DNA from: Luzula sylvatica
Taxonomy: Eukaryota > Streptophyta > Magnoliopsida > Poales > Juncaceae
NCBI GenBank assembly: GCA_946800325.1
Contig: OX326957.1
Span: forward strand, 55,667,477-55,731,476
Length of the DNA stretch: 64,000 bases
Direction: 5' to 3'
Position numbers and translations under genes: made by a program. Under the pieces are notes generated by a model that was not told the origin of the DNA, made no database searches, and saw only the letters and a program-made list of their open reading frames with translations. This document shows positions 1 to 10,440 of the stretch, piece by piece (the stretch's first letter is position 1; each line of letters begins with the position of its first letter).

Positions 1-178
1 GGTGCAGCTCAATTTATTGTTTTTCTTTGGGCAATTATTTGTACTAGATGCCCACTTTGTGAATTTGGTGTGTAAAGGACATCCCACTTGTGGACAGCCT
101 TTAGTTTAGTGGACGATGGGGCCCAGTGAGCACCCGCACTGAATTATTGAGCTTCTTCGGGAGTGTTCCTTAGTAGTC

Positions 179-186
179 TATATAAG
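179..186 (+). promoter_or_regulatory. TATA box of the pararetrovirus pregenomic promoter
   Basis: TATATAAG lies about 140 bases upstream of the primer binding site, the usual arrangement for a caulimovirid transcript promoter. Transcription would start around 210. No clear as-1 type TGACG pair is visible upstream. Confidence 0.6.
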
Positions 187-256
187 GAAGAGAAGATCAC
201 TTGGGAAGGATCATCTCTCCCACTCTCATTTCTCTACAACTCTTGTAACAAAATCC

Positions 257-314
257 ACTTAAAAATATTTCCGCTGTACTGCTCTACTTAAAAATATTTC
301 CGCTGTACTGCTCT
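257..314 (+). repeat. 29-bp perfect tandem duplication before the primer site
   Basis: Positions 257-285 and 286-314 are identical 29-bp copies ending 5 bases before the tRNA-Met primer site. This is a local duplication inside the viral leader; it could have arisen in the virus or after integration. Confidence 0.9.
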
Positions 315-319
315 ACCCT

Positions 320-331
320 TGGTATCAGAGC
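320..331 (+). other. tRNA-Met primer binding site (minus-strand DNA priming)
   Basis: TGGTATCAGAGC is the 12-base complement of the 3' end of plant initiator tRNA-Met, used by caulimovirids to prime minus-strand DNA synthesis. Its place between the TATA box and ORF1 fits that use. The same motif also occurs in many LTR retrotransposons, but the downstream ORFs identify this one as viral. Confidence 0.85.
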
Positions 332-548
332 GAGATTGATCTTGAAGCTATTTGCAATTGAGGTACCAAACTGTTAAATCTTAGATAATCTAGAAAAACT
401 ATTCTGGTAAACCTTTGTGCTAATTAGAAACTAGTCGATATTTGCAAAAGATTTCATAAGTTATCTAGGATTAAAGAATTCAAGTATAGGCGATAAAGCG
501 GGAAAAAGTACGTAAGAAACGGAAGAAGTACCATTACGTTCGTAATAC

Positions 549-890
549 TTGAAGGAAGTAACCCTAGGTAAAATAAGAAATTCTTGCATGACCAATAAGT
601 TTGAAAAGTCCATAGAAGATTGGTACAATAGTTCCAGAACAGCTGATCTAGAATATTTGGATTTAGCAGAAAGTCCTACTAATAAAGACTATTTGGTAAC
701 AATTTGTAATAATACTTCGGTAATTTTTGATAAAACTTGTTTATTATCAAAAGTTGCTTTAAAATACTTTCATAGATTGGAAGATCAAAATCAAAAGTTA
801 ACAAACTCTGTTAAGACACTAGAAAAGAGGTTAGAATCTCTTGAGAAAACCATAGTCCAAGAAATACACGAACTCAAAACCCTTATATGA
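549..890 (+). CDS. Badnavirus-like ORF1 protein (P1)
   Basis: The open frame has no stop from 546 to 888. It begins with a TTG at 549; the first ATG is at 588, giving about 100 residues. The product resembles the small P1 protein of badnaviruses in size, place and composition, with a C-terminal heptad-like stretch rich in Leu, Lys and Glu (about residues 70-110) suggesting a coiled coil. P1 function is poorly defined; it is reported as virion associated. The stop overlaps the ORF2 start as ATGA (887-890), the coupling typical of this group. Either a non-AUG start, as known for tungrovirus ORF1, or the ATG at 588 could be the real start. The frame is intact. Confidence 0.7.
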   Translation: MKEVTLGKIRNSCMTNKFEKSIEDWYNSSRTADLEYLDLAESPTNKDYLVTICNNTSVIFDKTCLLSKVALKYFHRLEDQNQKLTNSVKTLEKRLESLEKTIVQEIHELKTLI

Positions 891-1291
891 GTGATTGGCG
901 CTTAGGGGCTGAAAGTTCCACTTATAGAGAAGCATTAAAGGCGGTAGAAACCATTGAACCACCGGCTATCGGTTTTGTAAAACCAAAAGAAGTAACTGAG
1001 AAGTTATCCTCCACACAATTAAAACAAAATAATACGATTATACAACTATTACTCAAAATCTCAGAAGATCTTGAAGATTTAAAAATTACAGCCAGACGAA
1101 TCGAAGCGAAGGAAAATAAAACAAAACCGGAGGACCTCACAACAGCCATCGACGACCTCTCGAAGAAACTACAAGGTTTGGATATCGAAACAAGCAAACA
1201 ACCTATCAAGGCACCAAAAGGGCGATTATACGTATTCAAGAATCCGCAGGATATTTTTGACGAAGAAAAACGCAAGGCGAGATTAAGATGA
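887..1291 (+). CDS. Badnavirus-like ORF2 protein (P2, virion-associated nucleic-acid-binding)
   Basis: This intact 134-codon ORF starts with ATG at 887 overlapping the ORF1 stop and ends with TGA overlapping the ORF3 ATG at 1288. The middle (about residues 45-110) is predicted helical, and the C terminus is Lys/Arg-rich with a GRLYVFKNP segment like the conserved end of badnavirus P2, a small basic protein that binds nucleic acid and virions. Identification rests on position, size and this C-terminal signature. The overlap style suggests leaky scanning or reinitiation translation in the ancestral virus. Confidence 0.72.
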   Translation: MSDWRLGAESSTYREALKAVETIEPPAIGFVKPKEVTEKLSSTQLKQNNTIIQLLLKISEDLEDLKITARRIEAKENKTKPEDLTTAIDDLSKKLQGLDIETSKQPIKAPKGRLYVFKNPQDIFDEEKRKARLR

Positions 1292-2328
1292 GTACGACAA
1301 GAATAGAAACAGTGACAGCTCGACCGTCTGTCACCGGAGAAACCATAGAGACGAGACCAACAGTTGATGACCAAATAAGAGGTTATCGATTAGGGAGCCG
1401 TCTTCGTTTTGAAGCACAAAGGAGATTCACCGGGAATAACCCCCGGTACCAGAGAAGTCTAGAATCGCAACTTAGCCCCGAGGCTGAGCTAGACATATCC
1501 CAATACAGACGAGCTCAACAAGTACCTGCCGAAACTCTATATCAAGCAGGATGGTCTGAACGGCAGCACCGAGTCTACCAGCACTACTCTGATGAGCGAA
1601 CGTTGGTAACTGATGGCATGCAGGTGGAATTACCATTCATCACAGATCAAAGCTACCAGCTGTTAATAAGAGAAGGATTACAGCACCTACATATCGGAAT
1701 GATAATGGTGCGACTTTACACTTTACATCGGCGAAATGCCGGTACAAATGCCCTAATCCTGATACGAGACACAAGATGGAGTGATGACAGAGCAGTCATA
1801 AGCTCCATGGAAATCGATCTGTCAAATGGGTCGCAGTTAGCATATACTGCACCTAACATGACAATCAGCATTCATGATTTCCGGAACCATATCCAACTGG
1901 TTCTGCAAACCCATGGCTACGAAGGATGGCAAGGAGGAGAAAGTAATCTGCTACTTTCCCGGTCGTTGATCGGGAGGTTATCCAACACAAGTCATACGAA
2001 CTTCAGGTACAATGTACAGAATGTAGCGGATCATCTAACAAGTCGAGGTGTTCGGGCAATCCCTGGACATGCACGCACAACGGCGGAACTACAAGGCCGA
2101 CAGTGGATTATACGACCACCAACGAGTATAGCTCCACGTGTACCACAACAAGCCAGAGTACGATCCCGAACAGACGGATCACTGGCCATAGCATTCTCAG
2201 AATACTCCATAACCGCTCAAACGGAGAACGTGAACAAAGGACCAAATGATGAAGAAACCCTAGAAGAAACAATCCTCTTTTTAATGCGGAAGTGGTGGAC
2301 CGCAATAATAAATAGCCACATTATCTAA
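1288..2328 (+). pseudogene. ORF3 part 1: caulimovirid movement protein domain
   Basis: The 346-codon segment holds a 30K-superfamily movement protein of the badnavirus type, which forms or lines tubules through plasmodesmata. Visible landmarks are an RDTRW block (about residues 160-164), a MEIDLSNG block near 172-180, a SIHDF block near 190, and RLSNTS near 230. The frame then runs into a TAA at 2326, followed by two more in-frame stops (2350 and 2365) in an AT-rich patch before the coat-protein frame resumes. In an intact badnavirus this frame would continue as one polyprotein, so this is a broken copy, though the movement domain itself is uninterrupted. Confidence 0.85.
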
Positions 2329-2367
2329 TATGTAAATTATGTTTTACTTTAAGGATGTTTAATTTAA

Positions 2368-4221
2368 TTCGAGCACGCATGGAACAAAACAATCGAACCC
2401 GAGGAAGAGGATGCTTTTGCAATACTACGCGTCCTGTTGAACCAACCACACGAAGATGCACCCGTATGGGATAAGTCCGATCCCTCGGACGACGAATTCA
2501 TCAACCCATTCGCGGAAGGCGGTGGGAGAGCAAGTAATAATAAAATCGAAACAGTGATGGCCGCAAATGAAATGGATTACCCATTGCTGAGAGAATTAAT
2601 GTCCGAGACAGCATTCTCAACTGGGGAATCAGCCATCTCAAGACAAAACGAACCTATTATGGGACCAGCAAATTACCCTCCAGCAAGAGGAGGGCAATCA
2701 TTTGAGATACCCGAGATTAAGGCGCGGGTGCAGAACTTTAGAGGAGGGTTTGCCAAGCAACACGATGGGAGGTTTAATTTGCCATCAGCTCAGGCAAGCC
2801 AAGGAGCAATACTTGTATTACTTGACGACATTGGTCGGTATGCAGATGTGATTGCTCGATGGGAATCAATAACCCTAAACCTGGTGAACGAACGAAACTG
2901 GGAAAATAACAAAGCAAAAGTCATCTACATCGAGAACCTACTAGGAGAGCTAGAAAAGAAACTCTGGATTCAATGGAGAATGGCCTTTCCAGCCGAATAC
3001 GAAGAGATCGTTAACATAGCAGATGACCCGCAAAATGTTTTATCCCAAATCAGACGAGTAATCCTCTTGGAAGACCCGGCAACAGGGTCAACCGAAGAAC
3101 AAGACAGGGCATATAACGACCTGGAGAGGTTATCATGCCACGACATGAAGAACTTGTTCGACTACATCAATGATTACAAGATCTTAGCAATAAGGTCTGG
3201 TAGATTATATGTATCACCGGAATTATCGGTGAAGTTCTTCCGAAAAATGCCACCACTTATTGGTAAAGAACTAGAAACTGCCTTTCAAACAAAATATCCT
3301 GGTAATACTCTCGGGGTATTGCCAAGAATACACTTCACTTACCAATATCTAGCCGAGATGTGTAAAAATGCGGCTTTACAACGGAGTCTGAAGGACCTAT
3401 CCTTCTGTGGAAAAATTCCTATTCCCGGATACTACCAAAAACAAAAGAAATATGGTTTACGAAAAGCACAATCATACAAAGGAAAACCACATGACTCTCA
3501 TATTCGGGTATTCAAGAAGAAATACTCGGATCGAACCAGAAAATGCAAATGCTTTATTTGTGGCGAAGAAGGGCATTTTGCAAGAGAGTGCAGAAAGAAA
3601 ACAGGCAACCTAGCTAGGGCAGCAATTATCGAAAACCTAGACCTAGCTGAGGACTGGGATGTACTCTCGGTCGATATAGGCGAATCCGACAGCGATGCGA
3701 TATGCTCATTCTCAGAAGGAGAAACAGGCGCGAACCAAGTGACAATGAGCCTAGAAGAACTTCCATATGAAGATGTACTCATGATGACAACCGAGTCGGC
3801 AGGATGGCGACAGCAAATTACGTTGCCAGAATCAATGAGGAACTGCGAACACCAATGGATAGATAATATGGAGGTTGAAACGGGCGATGAAAGGTGTACT
3901 TGTTGTAAGGAGATAACAAGTAATATGTTCCGGAGTCATTGCAATCGATGCAAGTTGACTACCTGCCCTATGTGCTCAAAATTCTATCTAGGAAGAAAAA
4001 TCCAAAAGAAGAATCAGCCGATAAAGCAGTATGAGCGAAAGGAGACTCTAATACAGGAACTATTACACTATATTAATTACCTGCTAGAAGAGAACGAAAA
4101 GATCAAGGAGAAACTCCTCGAATTGGAGTTACAATCTGATGAGAAAACGTTAAGAACCCCTAAGATAGCAGATAAAAAGGGAAAAGGTATTATGGATGAG
4201 GAGGAACTCGGATACGAGTAA
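2368..4221 (+). pseudogene. ORF3 part 2: coat protein with zinc knuckle and second Cys cluster
   Basis: The frame is open from 2368 and is the same frame as the movement protein. It starts with an acidic stretch, then a capsid core (roughly 2700-3450), a basic region, and a CX2CX4HX4C zinc knuckle at about 3550-3592 (CFICGEEGHFAREC), the retroviral-type nucleic-acid-binding finger. A second cluster of paired cysteines follows at about 3846-3980 and is characteristic of badnaviruses rather than of Ty3/gypsy elements. The C-terminal part is charged and helical. It ends at a TAA (4219-4221), after which the protease continues in the same frame. No ATG begins this piece. Confidence 0.85.
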
Positions 4222-4578
4222 TTCGGATACACAGAAAAGATGAAACCCGGAGGAATAATGTTTAGAGAGCATGCCAACATGCTAGAAGAAAATATCCACA
4301 CTTCAGTCCCGGACCCATTACGAGGAAGAAGAGTTATTAACAGGTTATATAACCTGGAGGTAACTATGGAGATCCCAGGAATACCGGTGTTTAAAGTACA
4401 AGCAATACTCGACACTAACGCAACGGTATGTTGCGTCAACGAAGAAGTGATCCCTAAGGAAGCATTAGAACCAAGTGCTTACCCGATACAGATCAATGGG
4501 GTAAATTCACAACAAATTGTGAATAAAAAGCTGAAGGGAGGAAATATGGCGCTAGAGTGGCCCAATGTTAATAAATAA
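4222..4578 (+). pseudogene. ORF3 part 3: truncated aspartic protease
   Basis: Directly after the coat-protein stop the same frame reads a retropepsin-like start. The segment around 4408-4430 has the hydrophobic-Asp-Thr active-site loop, but the expected Gly of Asp-Thr-Gly is Asn (DTNA), so the peptidase is probably inactive even apart from truncation. The frame stops at 4576-4578, and beyond about 4600 the DNA is AT-rich with no viral similarity. Only about 115 codons remain. The loss of everything downstream suggests a deletion or recombination breakpoint here. Confidence 0.75.
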
Positions 4579-4600
4579 CACCCGGAGGATGGTGGTTCGA

Positions 4601-4974
4601 ATCCAGCAAGATCATGTTTCTATTTGGAATTTTTGCTATTTTGTGATTGTTCCTTTATTTTTATTGATTTTTGTTTCTAATTCTTCACTATTTCAAAAAT
4701 TCTTGATGTTCCTTTCTCATACTGTGTTGATACTTATTGTAATTGATATTTATTTTAATTAAATTTGTTTTTATTTTGGTGGGTTCGATTTTGAGTGGAA
4801 TTAGTATTTTGAAATAATGCAAAAGAAAATTCTTTGTTTTGTGAGTGCGCAAGAATGAGATATATAATTCCGGAAATCTTCTAATTTCATTATTTTATTG
4901 AAGTAGTGTCAGAGTGGAGCAAAATGCTCAATAAAAAAATAATTATATTATTAATTATTAAATATCTATAATTA
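4601..4974. other. AT-rich spacer
   Basis: Simple T-rich then A-rich sequence between the viral breakpoint and the MITE. The short open frame at 4565-4762 has low-complexity hydrophobic composition; I see no gene in it. Confidence 0.5.
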
Positions 4975-5205
4975 GAGGATGGTTAAGATACTTAATTAAG
5001 TACCATCTATTAGGTACTTAAGATTTTTTAACCATTGGATTTGTTTTGAGATTTGTGTTTTTTAATGTTATATATACTCATCATTAATGATTGTCATATC
5101 TGTTTATGCTAATCATTAAATGCACAAATCTCAAAACAAATCCAATGATCAAAAAATCCCATGTACCAAACTAATGATATTTAATTAAATATCTTAGCCA
5201 TCCTC
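4975..5205. mobile_element. Fold-back MITE (about 231 bp)
   Basis: The left half (from GAGGATGG at 4975 through about 5068) and the right half (about 5118 to CCATCCTC at 5205) are imperfect inverted copies of roughly 90 bases, so the unit folds into one long hairpin with a loop of about 50 bases. Flanks contain ATAATTA on both sides (offset by two bases on the right), a possible target duplication. There is no coding capacity. The superfamily is not resolved. Confidence 0.8.
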
Positions 5206-7340
5206 CAATAATTAATATAATATAATATATTATTATAATAACATATGATAATTATTATACATAATAAATATATCATATTCATATAATTAATGTAATATTA
5301 TATTTATTATGGTAAAGACTAATTATATGGATACAATATAATTTTATAATACTATAACAATGCATTTAGTATTATTATAATAATGTTTTTTTGTCAATAT
5401 AATTATTATAATCTTTATAATTTTAGTAATATATTATAATAATGCAATATATGGATTTTATCATAATGTATTATAATAATCTGTTAATAATATATAATAA
5501 TATAATAATTATATTCATATAATTAATATCATATATATTATTATAATAACATATTATAACTGTATTATATGATAAAATAATTATATTATAATAACTATTT
5601 CCATATTATTTATAATATATAATAATTATATTACAATGAAAAAAAATTATATTATAGTAATTGTATCCATATTATTAATATACTATTTTATACATATATT
5701 ATTATAACAATATATAATAATTTTATCCGTATAATTAATATAATATTATATATATCATTGTAAAATAAAGTATATATTATATTTATAAAAGTGATATTAT
5801 TACTAATTTTAATTAAATATTTATTTAGACATTTTCAATAAAAAATAATCCAAAAATTTCTACTCCACGAAACAAAGAATTATATTTACCAGAATTTTAT
5901 AATTTAAACATCCAAACAAATTGTGAAATTATTTATTCCAGAATTTTTTCTCATCCACCTTATAATCCGATCCCTCTCTTCTTCTTGTTCCCCTTGCCAA
6001 ACAACCCCTAAGAGTTTTCGGTTTTTATATTTAAAATTAAGCGAGTAAATTTGATATAGTAGTTTGATAACTTGTATTGTCATTATATTTTTAGTAACGT
6101 ATTTATAATATTTTTTCCTAATACTAATTTATGTTATACTATATAGGCAAATCTTAATATTTATACATTATAATATATAATAATTTTATTTTTAATGAAA
6201 TTAGGAAAATCTAAGAAATTTGTGTCGAGTATAGTACTATGTTTTTCATTTTGTACAAACTCCCATTTTTTATAATGGTAATGATAGTAATATGATTTCA
6301 TCATATTATTATTGCACATTATATTAATCTCATGATTTTGTTAAAAGTGAAATTTGTGTAATTAATTATATATACATTTATCGATTATTTGATGTGGTAA
6401 AGTGTACTAACATATGTTTTTTTAAACAATATCTATTATACCGTCAATGAATTATTTGAATATGTGTCGATACAATTATATATAGGGAAATTATCATAAC
6501 TTTCTTTATTTTTTAAGTCCTTTAAAAATCCTCTAAAAATTGACTGAATTTCTTTTTGTATTTTGACCATAGTTCTTGTTTAATAATTTTCTTACACATT
6601 TTTTTCAATTACAAATATAGTTAAAGAATTGATGATCCATATGTAAGATTGCAACCTGACTGGCTTAGGTGACGCAACTATATGCGAAAACATGGGAGAT
6701 GAAGTGTCGAATGCGGTGCCCAAAAAAATTTAAACATAATATTTTATGTTATTATTTTAATGTGATATTTTCACAGCGCACTGATTATTTTATAAGATTA
6801 TATTATTTCAATTATTTTGTATGTAAATAATAATTTTTTTATGTAAGATATTTTTTTTTTGTTATATGATGTTATTTGTATTTAGTACTTATTACGTTGT
6901 GAGCGTATGAAAAAACAAACGTTAAAAAAAATCACTCTTGAGTCTTGGAATATGGTGGCACGTGACAAGACGAAGAAGCCTTGAGCGATGTGCACTAGCG
7001 AGCGACTTCCTTCGCCGCGAACCAGATGGATCCACAAAGTTCGTTCTCTTTATTCACCCGTAGTTCTTTTGTAACTGCTTGACTAACATGAACTTTTATT
7101 TATATTAAGTGTACAATATACTTATTTTTATCACTTAGTAATTTTTGTAAAAGAGTATTTTCGTAAAAGAATCAACTCAAATTTTAGGACAAATATAAAA
7201 ATGTTGGAGTTTTTGATAATTATACCGAAAATTAGGGTTACGTCGAATACAAAAATAACTCCTAATATCTCTGAAAATATAAAATATATAATCAGGTAAC
7301 AATCACAAATTCACAATTCGCATGACCTACTATTACTGTA
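5206..7340. other. Extremely AT-rich intergenic DNA
   Basis: From 5206 to about 5830 the sequence is nearly pure A/T with many TAATATAATA-like repeats of low regularity. The rest is AT-rich unique-looking DNA. A less AT-rich island at 6640-6720 and another at 6940-7030 (with CACGTGAC) have no open frame or RNA gene I can recognise. Confidence 0.5.
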
Positions 7341-7370
7341 CTAGATGAATACTCGCGCTACGCGGCGAGG
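7341..7370 (-). mobile_element. Helitron 3' terminus (element on minus strand)
   Basis: Read on the minus strand, a GC-rich hairpin (about 7352-7369, arms CTCGC/GCGAG with further pairing) is followed by a short AT spacer and terminal CTAG (7344-7341) with T next, the classical Helitron 3' end inserted between A and T. The same architecture recurs at 51240. The 5' TC end should lie to the right but could not be placed, so only the terminus is annotated. Confidence 0.65.
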
Positions 7371-8800
7371 ATGTTAATTATGTTTTTCATCGTAATATAA
7401 AATACTTATAAATATGATGATATTGATAATATAATTTCATAATATAATTATTTGAACTAATTTGTATATGATTATGCATAAGTTTTTCAATTATTTTACA
7501 TTATGATGACAAAAAAATTCATTTCCTTAATCAAGTAATAACGCTTATATTAATGTGATTGTATAATAGTAATACATGATGTATAACATGATTTTACAAA
7601 AAAACATAACAACAAATATTATATCATTGTTTTTCACAATATTTCATACAATATCAAATGTAAAAAAATAATAAAGCATACAACATTCGTAGTAACATAT
7701 CATTAATTATCAAGTACTAATAATTTGTTATTGATTTAAAATGCAACGAAAATTATAAATAATATCAAACTTAATAGTGAAAGTAATTTGATAAATAATA
7801 TAATAAATTAATTTAGCATAACATTAATATAAATTATTTTATGTCATATGATTTTTGTTAATTTTATATTTTTAAAAATAATATTTCTATTTTGTAAGTG
7901 TTTATAAATTTAAGAAATTTTTTCGATGGATAAGTTTTTTTTATTTCTATTATTTTTCCAAGATAATAATATTAAATTGGTTTGTTTAAAAACACAAATA
8001 TAATCAACTTAGTTTTATATGATATTAGTATAGTTGTATTTTCTAAAAATAAATATTAATATTAAAAATTCTATTATATAAATAAAATAATTAAAATTAT
8101 ATTTTGCAAAAATACATTTTTTGCATTGTATTTTTTACATAATATTTTTACAAATTTAAATTATGGAAAATTGTATGTATGAACTATGCTAATATGGATC
8201 TCAAAATAAAGAGAAAATTAAAACGAATATATTTGATGAATTTTTAAAATTAAAATTCTAAAAATAATGCTACTATATGTTATATGTTTATAATATTAGT
8301 TATTTAGTTATTAGTATTTCATATTTGAACTTTTCATCTTCCATTGCTTCACATTTGATCATGTAAACTTATGTGAAATAATAAATAATTGAATAAACTT
8401 AGTCTAACATGAATCTAACCAATAAAAGTAGTCCACATCATTAATATATGATGATGCGGTTTTCTAAAAATTCTTAAAATATAGTGTAAAATAAGGGACA
8501 CTTAAATGGCTACAAAAAAAAATGTTTATAAAAAATCAATGATTAATGAATGGTCCAAATTTTGCCACATGTCATAATCAATGGTTAAAAAGAAAGTGAT
8601 GATGTGGCACAAGAAAATTGCACAAAGTTGGATCCAAAATATGTGGGTAAATTACATACTCTAATGCGCTCTTTATAATTTAATAAATTAAATTTTATAC
8701 TGGGCTATGAAACAATAATATTGCTCCATACAAGGCCCAAGTACTTTCATAATATTAGTTATATAGTTGGTTTTAGAATTGAAGGCCACAAAAGAATTAA
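7371..8800. other. AT-rich DNA, possibly body of a Helitron
   Basis: Low-complexity AT-rich sequence without credible genes. If the Helitron end at 7341 is right, some of this belongs to that element. The copy of GCCACATGTCAT near 8565 is the kind of sequence found near Helitron 5' ends, but no clean terminus was seen. Confidence 0.35.
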
Positions 8801-9830
8801 AATGCGTATCTTTTATAGGGCCACCCCGCCAGGTAGTCTACGCGGAAATAACGTGTTCAAGTAACCTTTGGCAGCAACATGCCAACCTACTTTCTTTAGG
8901 GGCCATTCAGAGGCTTCCACGTGGTTTAATGTAGTTTGTCTGGTGGTCAATGGGCGTAGATCTACCGTTCGTATATCTTGAGTCTGTGTTATAAAGCTGT
9001 CCTTTCTCATTGCGAAATCATCATTCTCATTTTATTTTTAGGTTCAAAGGCCTCCGTTTTGCGATTGGAGATCGTACACCGCCGATCATGGTTTTTTTGT
9101 GGAACTGCGTTTGTTTTGTTGGCGAAGGTTGTGTATCACTTAATTTCATCTGTTTTTTACGATGATTTTCTGCATTTTTAGATATGAACCTCGTCTAATC
9201 CATTAATTTCGATTTTTTGAGGTGATGATTTTGCTAGCGATCTGGTCTTTTACATCCTTGATTCCAAGATCCAGAATTCGCCCTAAATTCGAAACAGTGT
9301 TGAGATCTGAAGCTTCTCCGATTTTGACCTGGTTGCTGTGCTCTTGTTGGGGCAACTACCATGGCCGAAGGATGGGGTTGATTCTTGGAAATTGAATTCA
9401 GTAATTTAGATGGATCTTTACCTTGAAAAGATGTATCTGTAATTGGGATTCTTGACATGGTAATCGGTGCAGTGAATAGCAATGATCTTTCACAGGAAGA
9501 TCAGGAAGGTATGGTTAGCTTGTATTCGTAGTGTTGTAGGCATTAGGATTGTACGGATATCACGTAAACTCGACCTTTGCCATGTTGGGTGAGCTCGCAT
9601 GGCAGGTCACCGCATAATAATATTTTTTTGGTGTTTTTGGGGGGGGAAGATCGTACGGGGATTAGTTTTTTTTTTTGCCCTGGGTTCTTCCTCTCTCGTG
9701 TCTTCTCTTTTTCTCTCTTTTTCCAGAATTATCCAACTGTCACCACCTGTGAAACCATTTAATTACGAACTTGGCGGAGCATACCTTCATATGAAGCCAA
9801 ACATGGCATAACTTTTTCACTGCTACGACC
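8800..9830 (+). other. GC-richer gene-fragment-like patch, function unknown
   Basis: Base composition rises sharply compared with both sides. The patch contains CCACGTGG near 8917-8924 (a G-box-like core), short pyrimidine-rich tracts and splice-like junctions such as CAG near 9497 and GGTATGG near 9510, which would suit a promoter with 5' untranslated exons. All open frames are short (82 codons at most) and none resembles a known family. It may be a captured gene 5' end or the start of a non-coding transcript; I cannot name it. Confidence 0.35.
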
Positions 9831-10440
9831 TGCTTAAAGGTATACGAAAAACTGAATTTTCTTTATCAAACAAATTTAAGCCATTTATATTTTGTTGTGC
9901 AATATCTTAATTTATTAATTACTTTTAAATTATGATTACCTGCCTTACCTGAAAAGTTCAAATATCCTTAATTTATGGACTGATCATCGGTAATAGCTCC
10001 AAAGTAACCTTGGCCCCATTTGCCTTACTTGCCTTACAAAGTTACAAGCAAATCCATTATATATTGTTATTTGTTCAATTAATTTTGTTTGTACTTAATT
10101 GGACCTCGTCTCTTTGTATTTCTCATGACTGATAAAGAGTTGATTTCATTTCCTTTTTTCTTCAATGTTCAATTTCATTTCTACAAAAGCGAATTAATTT
10201 TCTTTTTGGACCAATATAAGAGTTTGTACGACTATTATTATGTTGATAAAAAAGTCTACATCTCCCTAAATAAACCCAGAATTATTACAAATATGTAATT
10301 TAAGGAATTTAAGGAATTATATGGATGGATTTCACCAATATTTAAACCAATATATAATTGCCACATAAGCTTCGATATTACTACAAATACTCAATTTAAG
10401 GAATTATATGGGTGAATCCCACCAATATTTAAGCTAATAT
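9831..10440. other. AT-rich spacer before the minisatellite
   Basis: No gene seen. From about 10320 the sequence already carries two degenerate copies of the flanking minisatellite unit (CCAATATTTAA...CACATAAGCTT), so repeat decay extends into the spacer. Confidence 0.45.

Larger units (their letters stand above)
1..4600 (+). mobile_element. Endogenous badnavirus-like pararetrovirus fragment (Caulimoviridae), 3'-truncated
   Basis: The segment shows the gene order of badnavirus/tungrovirus-type caulimovirids: promoter and leader, a tRNA-Met primer site, two small ORFs joined by ATGA stop/start overlaps, then a large ORF3 with movement protein, coat protein with two cysteine clusters, and the beginning of an aspartic protease. 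The three ORF3 pieces lie in one reading frame and are interrupted by in-frame stops, so they are pieces of one decayed polyprotein. Viral similarity ends near 4580-4600. No reverse transcriptase or RNase H follows, so this copy cannot encode its own replication. The left limit is the window edge, so the integrant may continue upstream. Genus is an inference from gene order and motifs. Confidence 0.88.

Noticed and set aside
922..1374. 150-codon open frame on the minus strand over viral ORF2
   Set aside because: Shadow of ORF2/ORF3 coding sequence; Ser/Cys-rich translation with no family resemblance.
4588..4604. GGTTCGAATCC resembling a tRNA T-loop at the viral breakpoint
   Set aside because: No D-arm, anticodon arm or acceptor pairing around it, and the T-stem does not pair fully.
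9282..9291. AGAATTCGCCCT resembling a cloning-vector junction
   Set aside because: Only about 12 bases match, with no vector sequence on either side; a chance resemblance.
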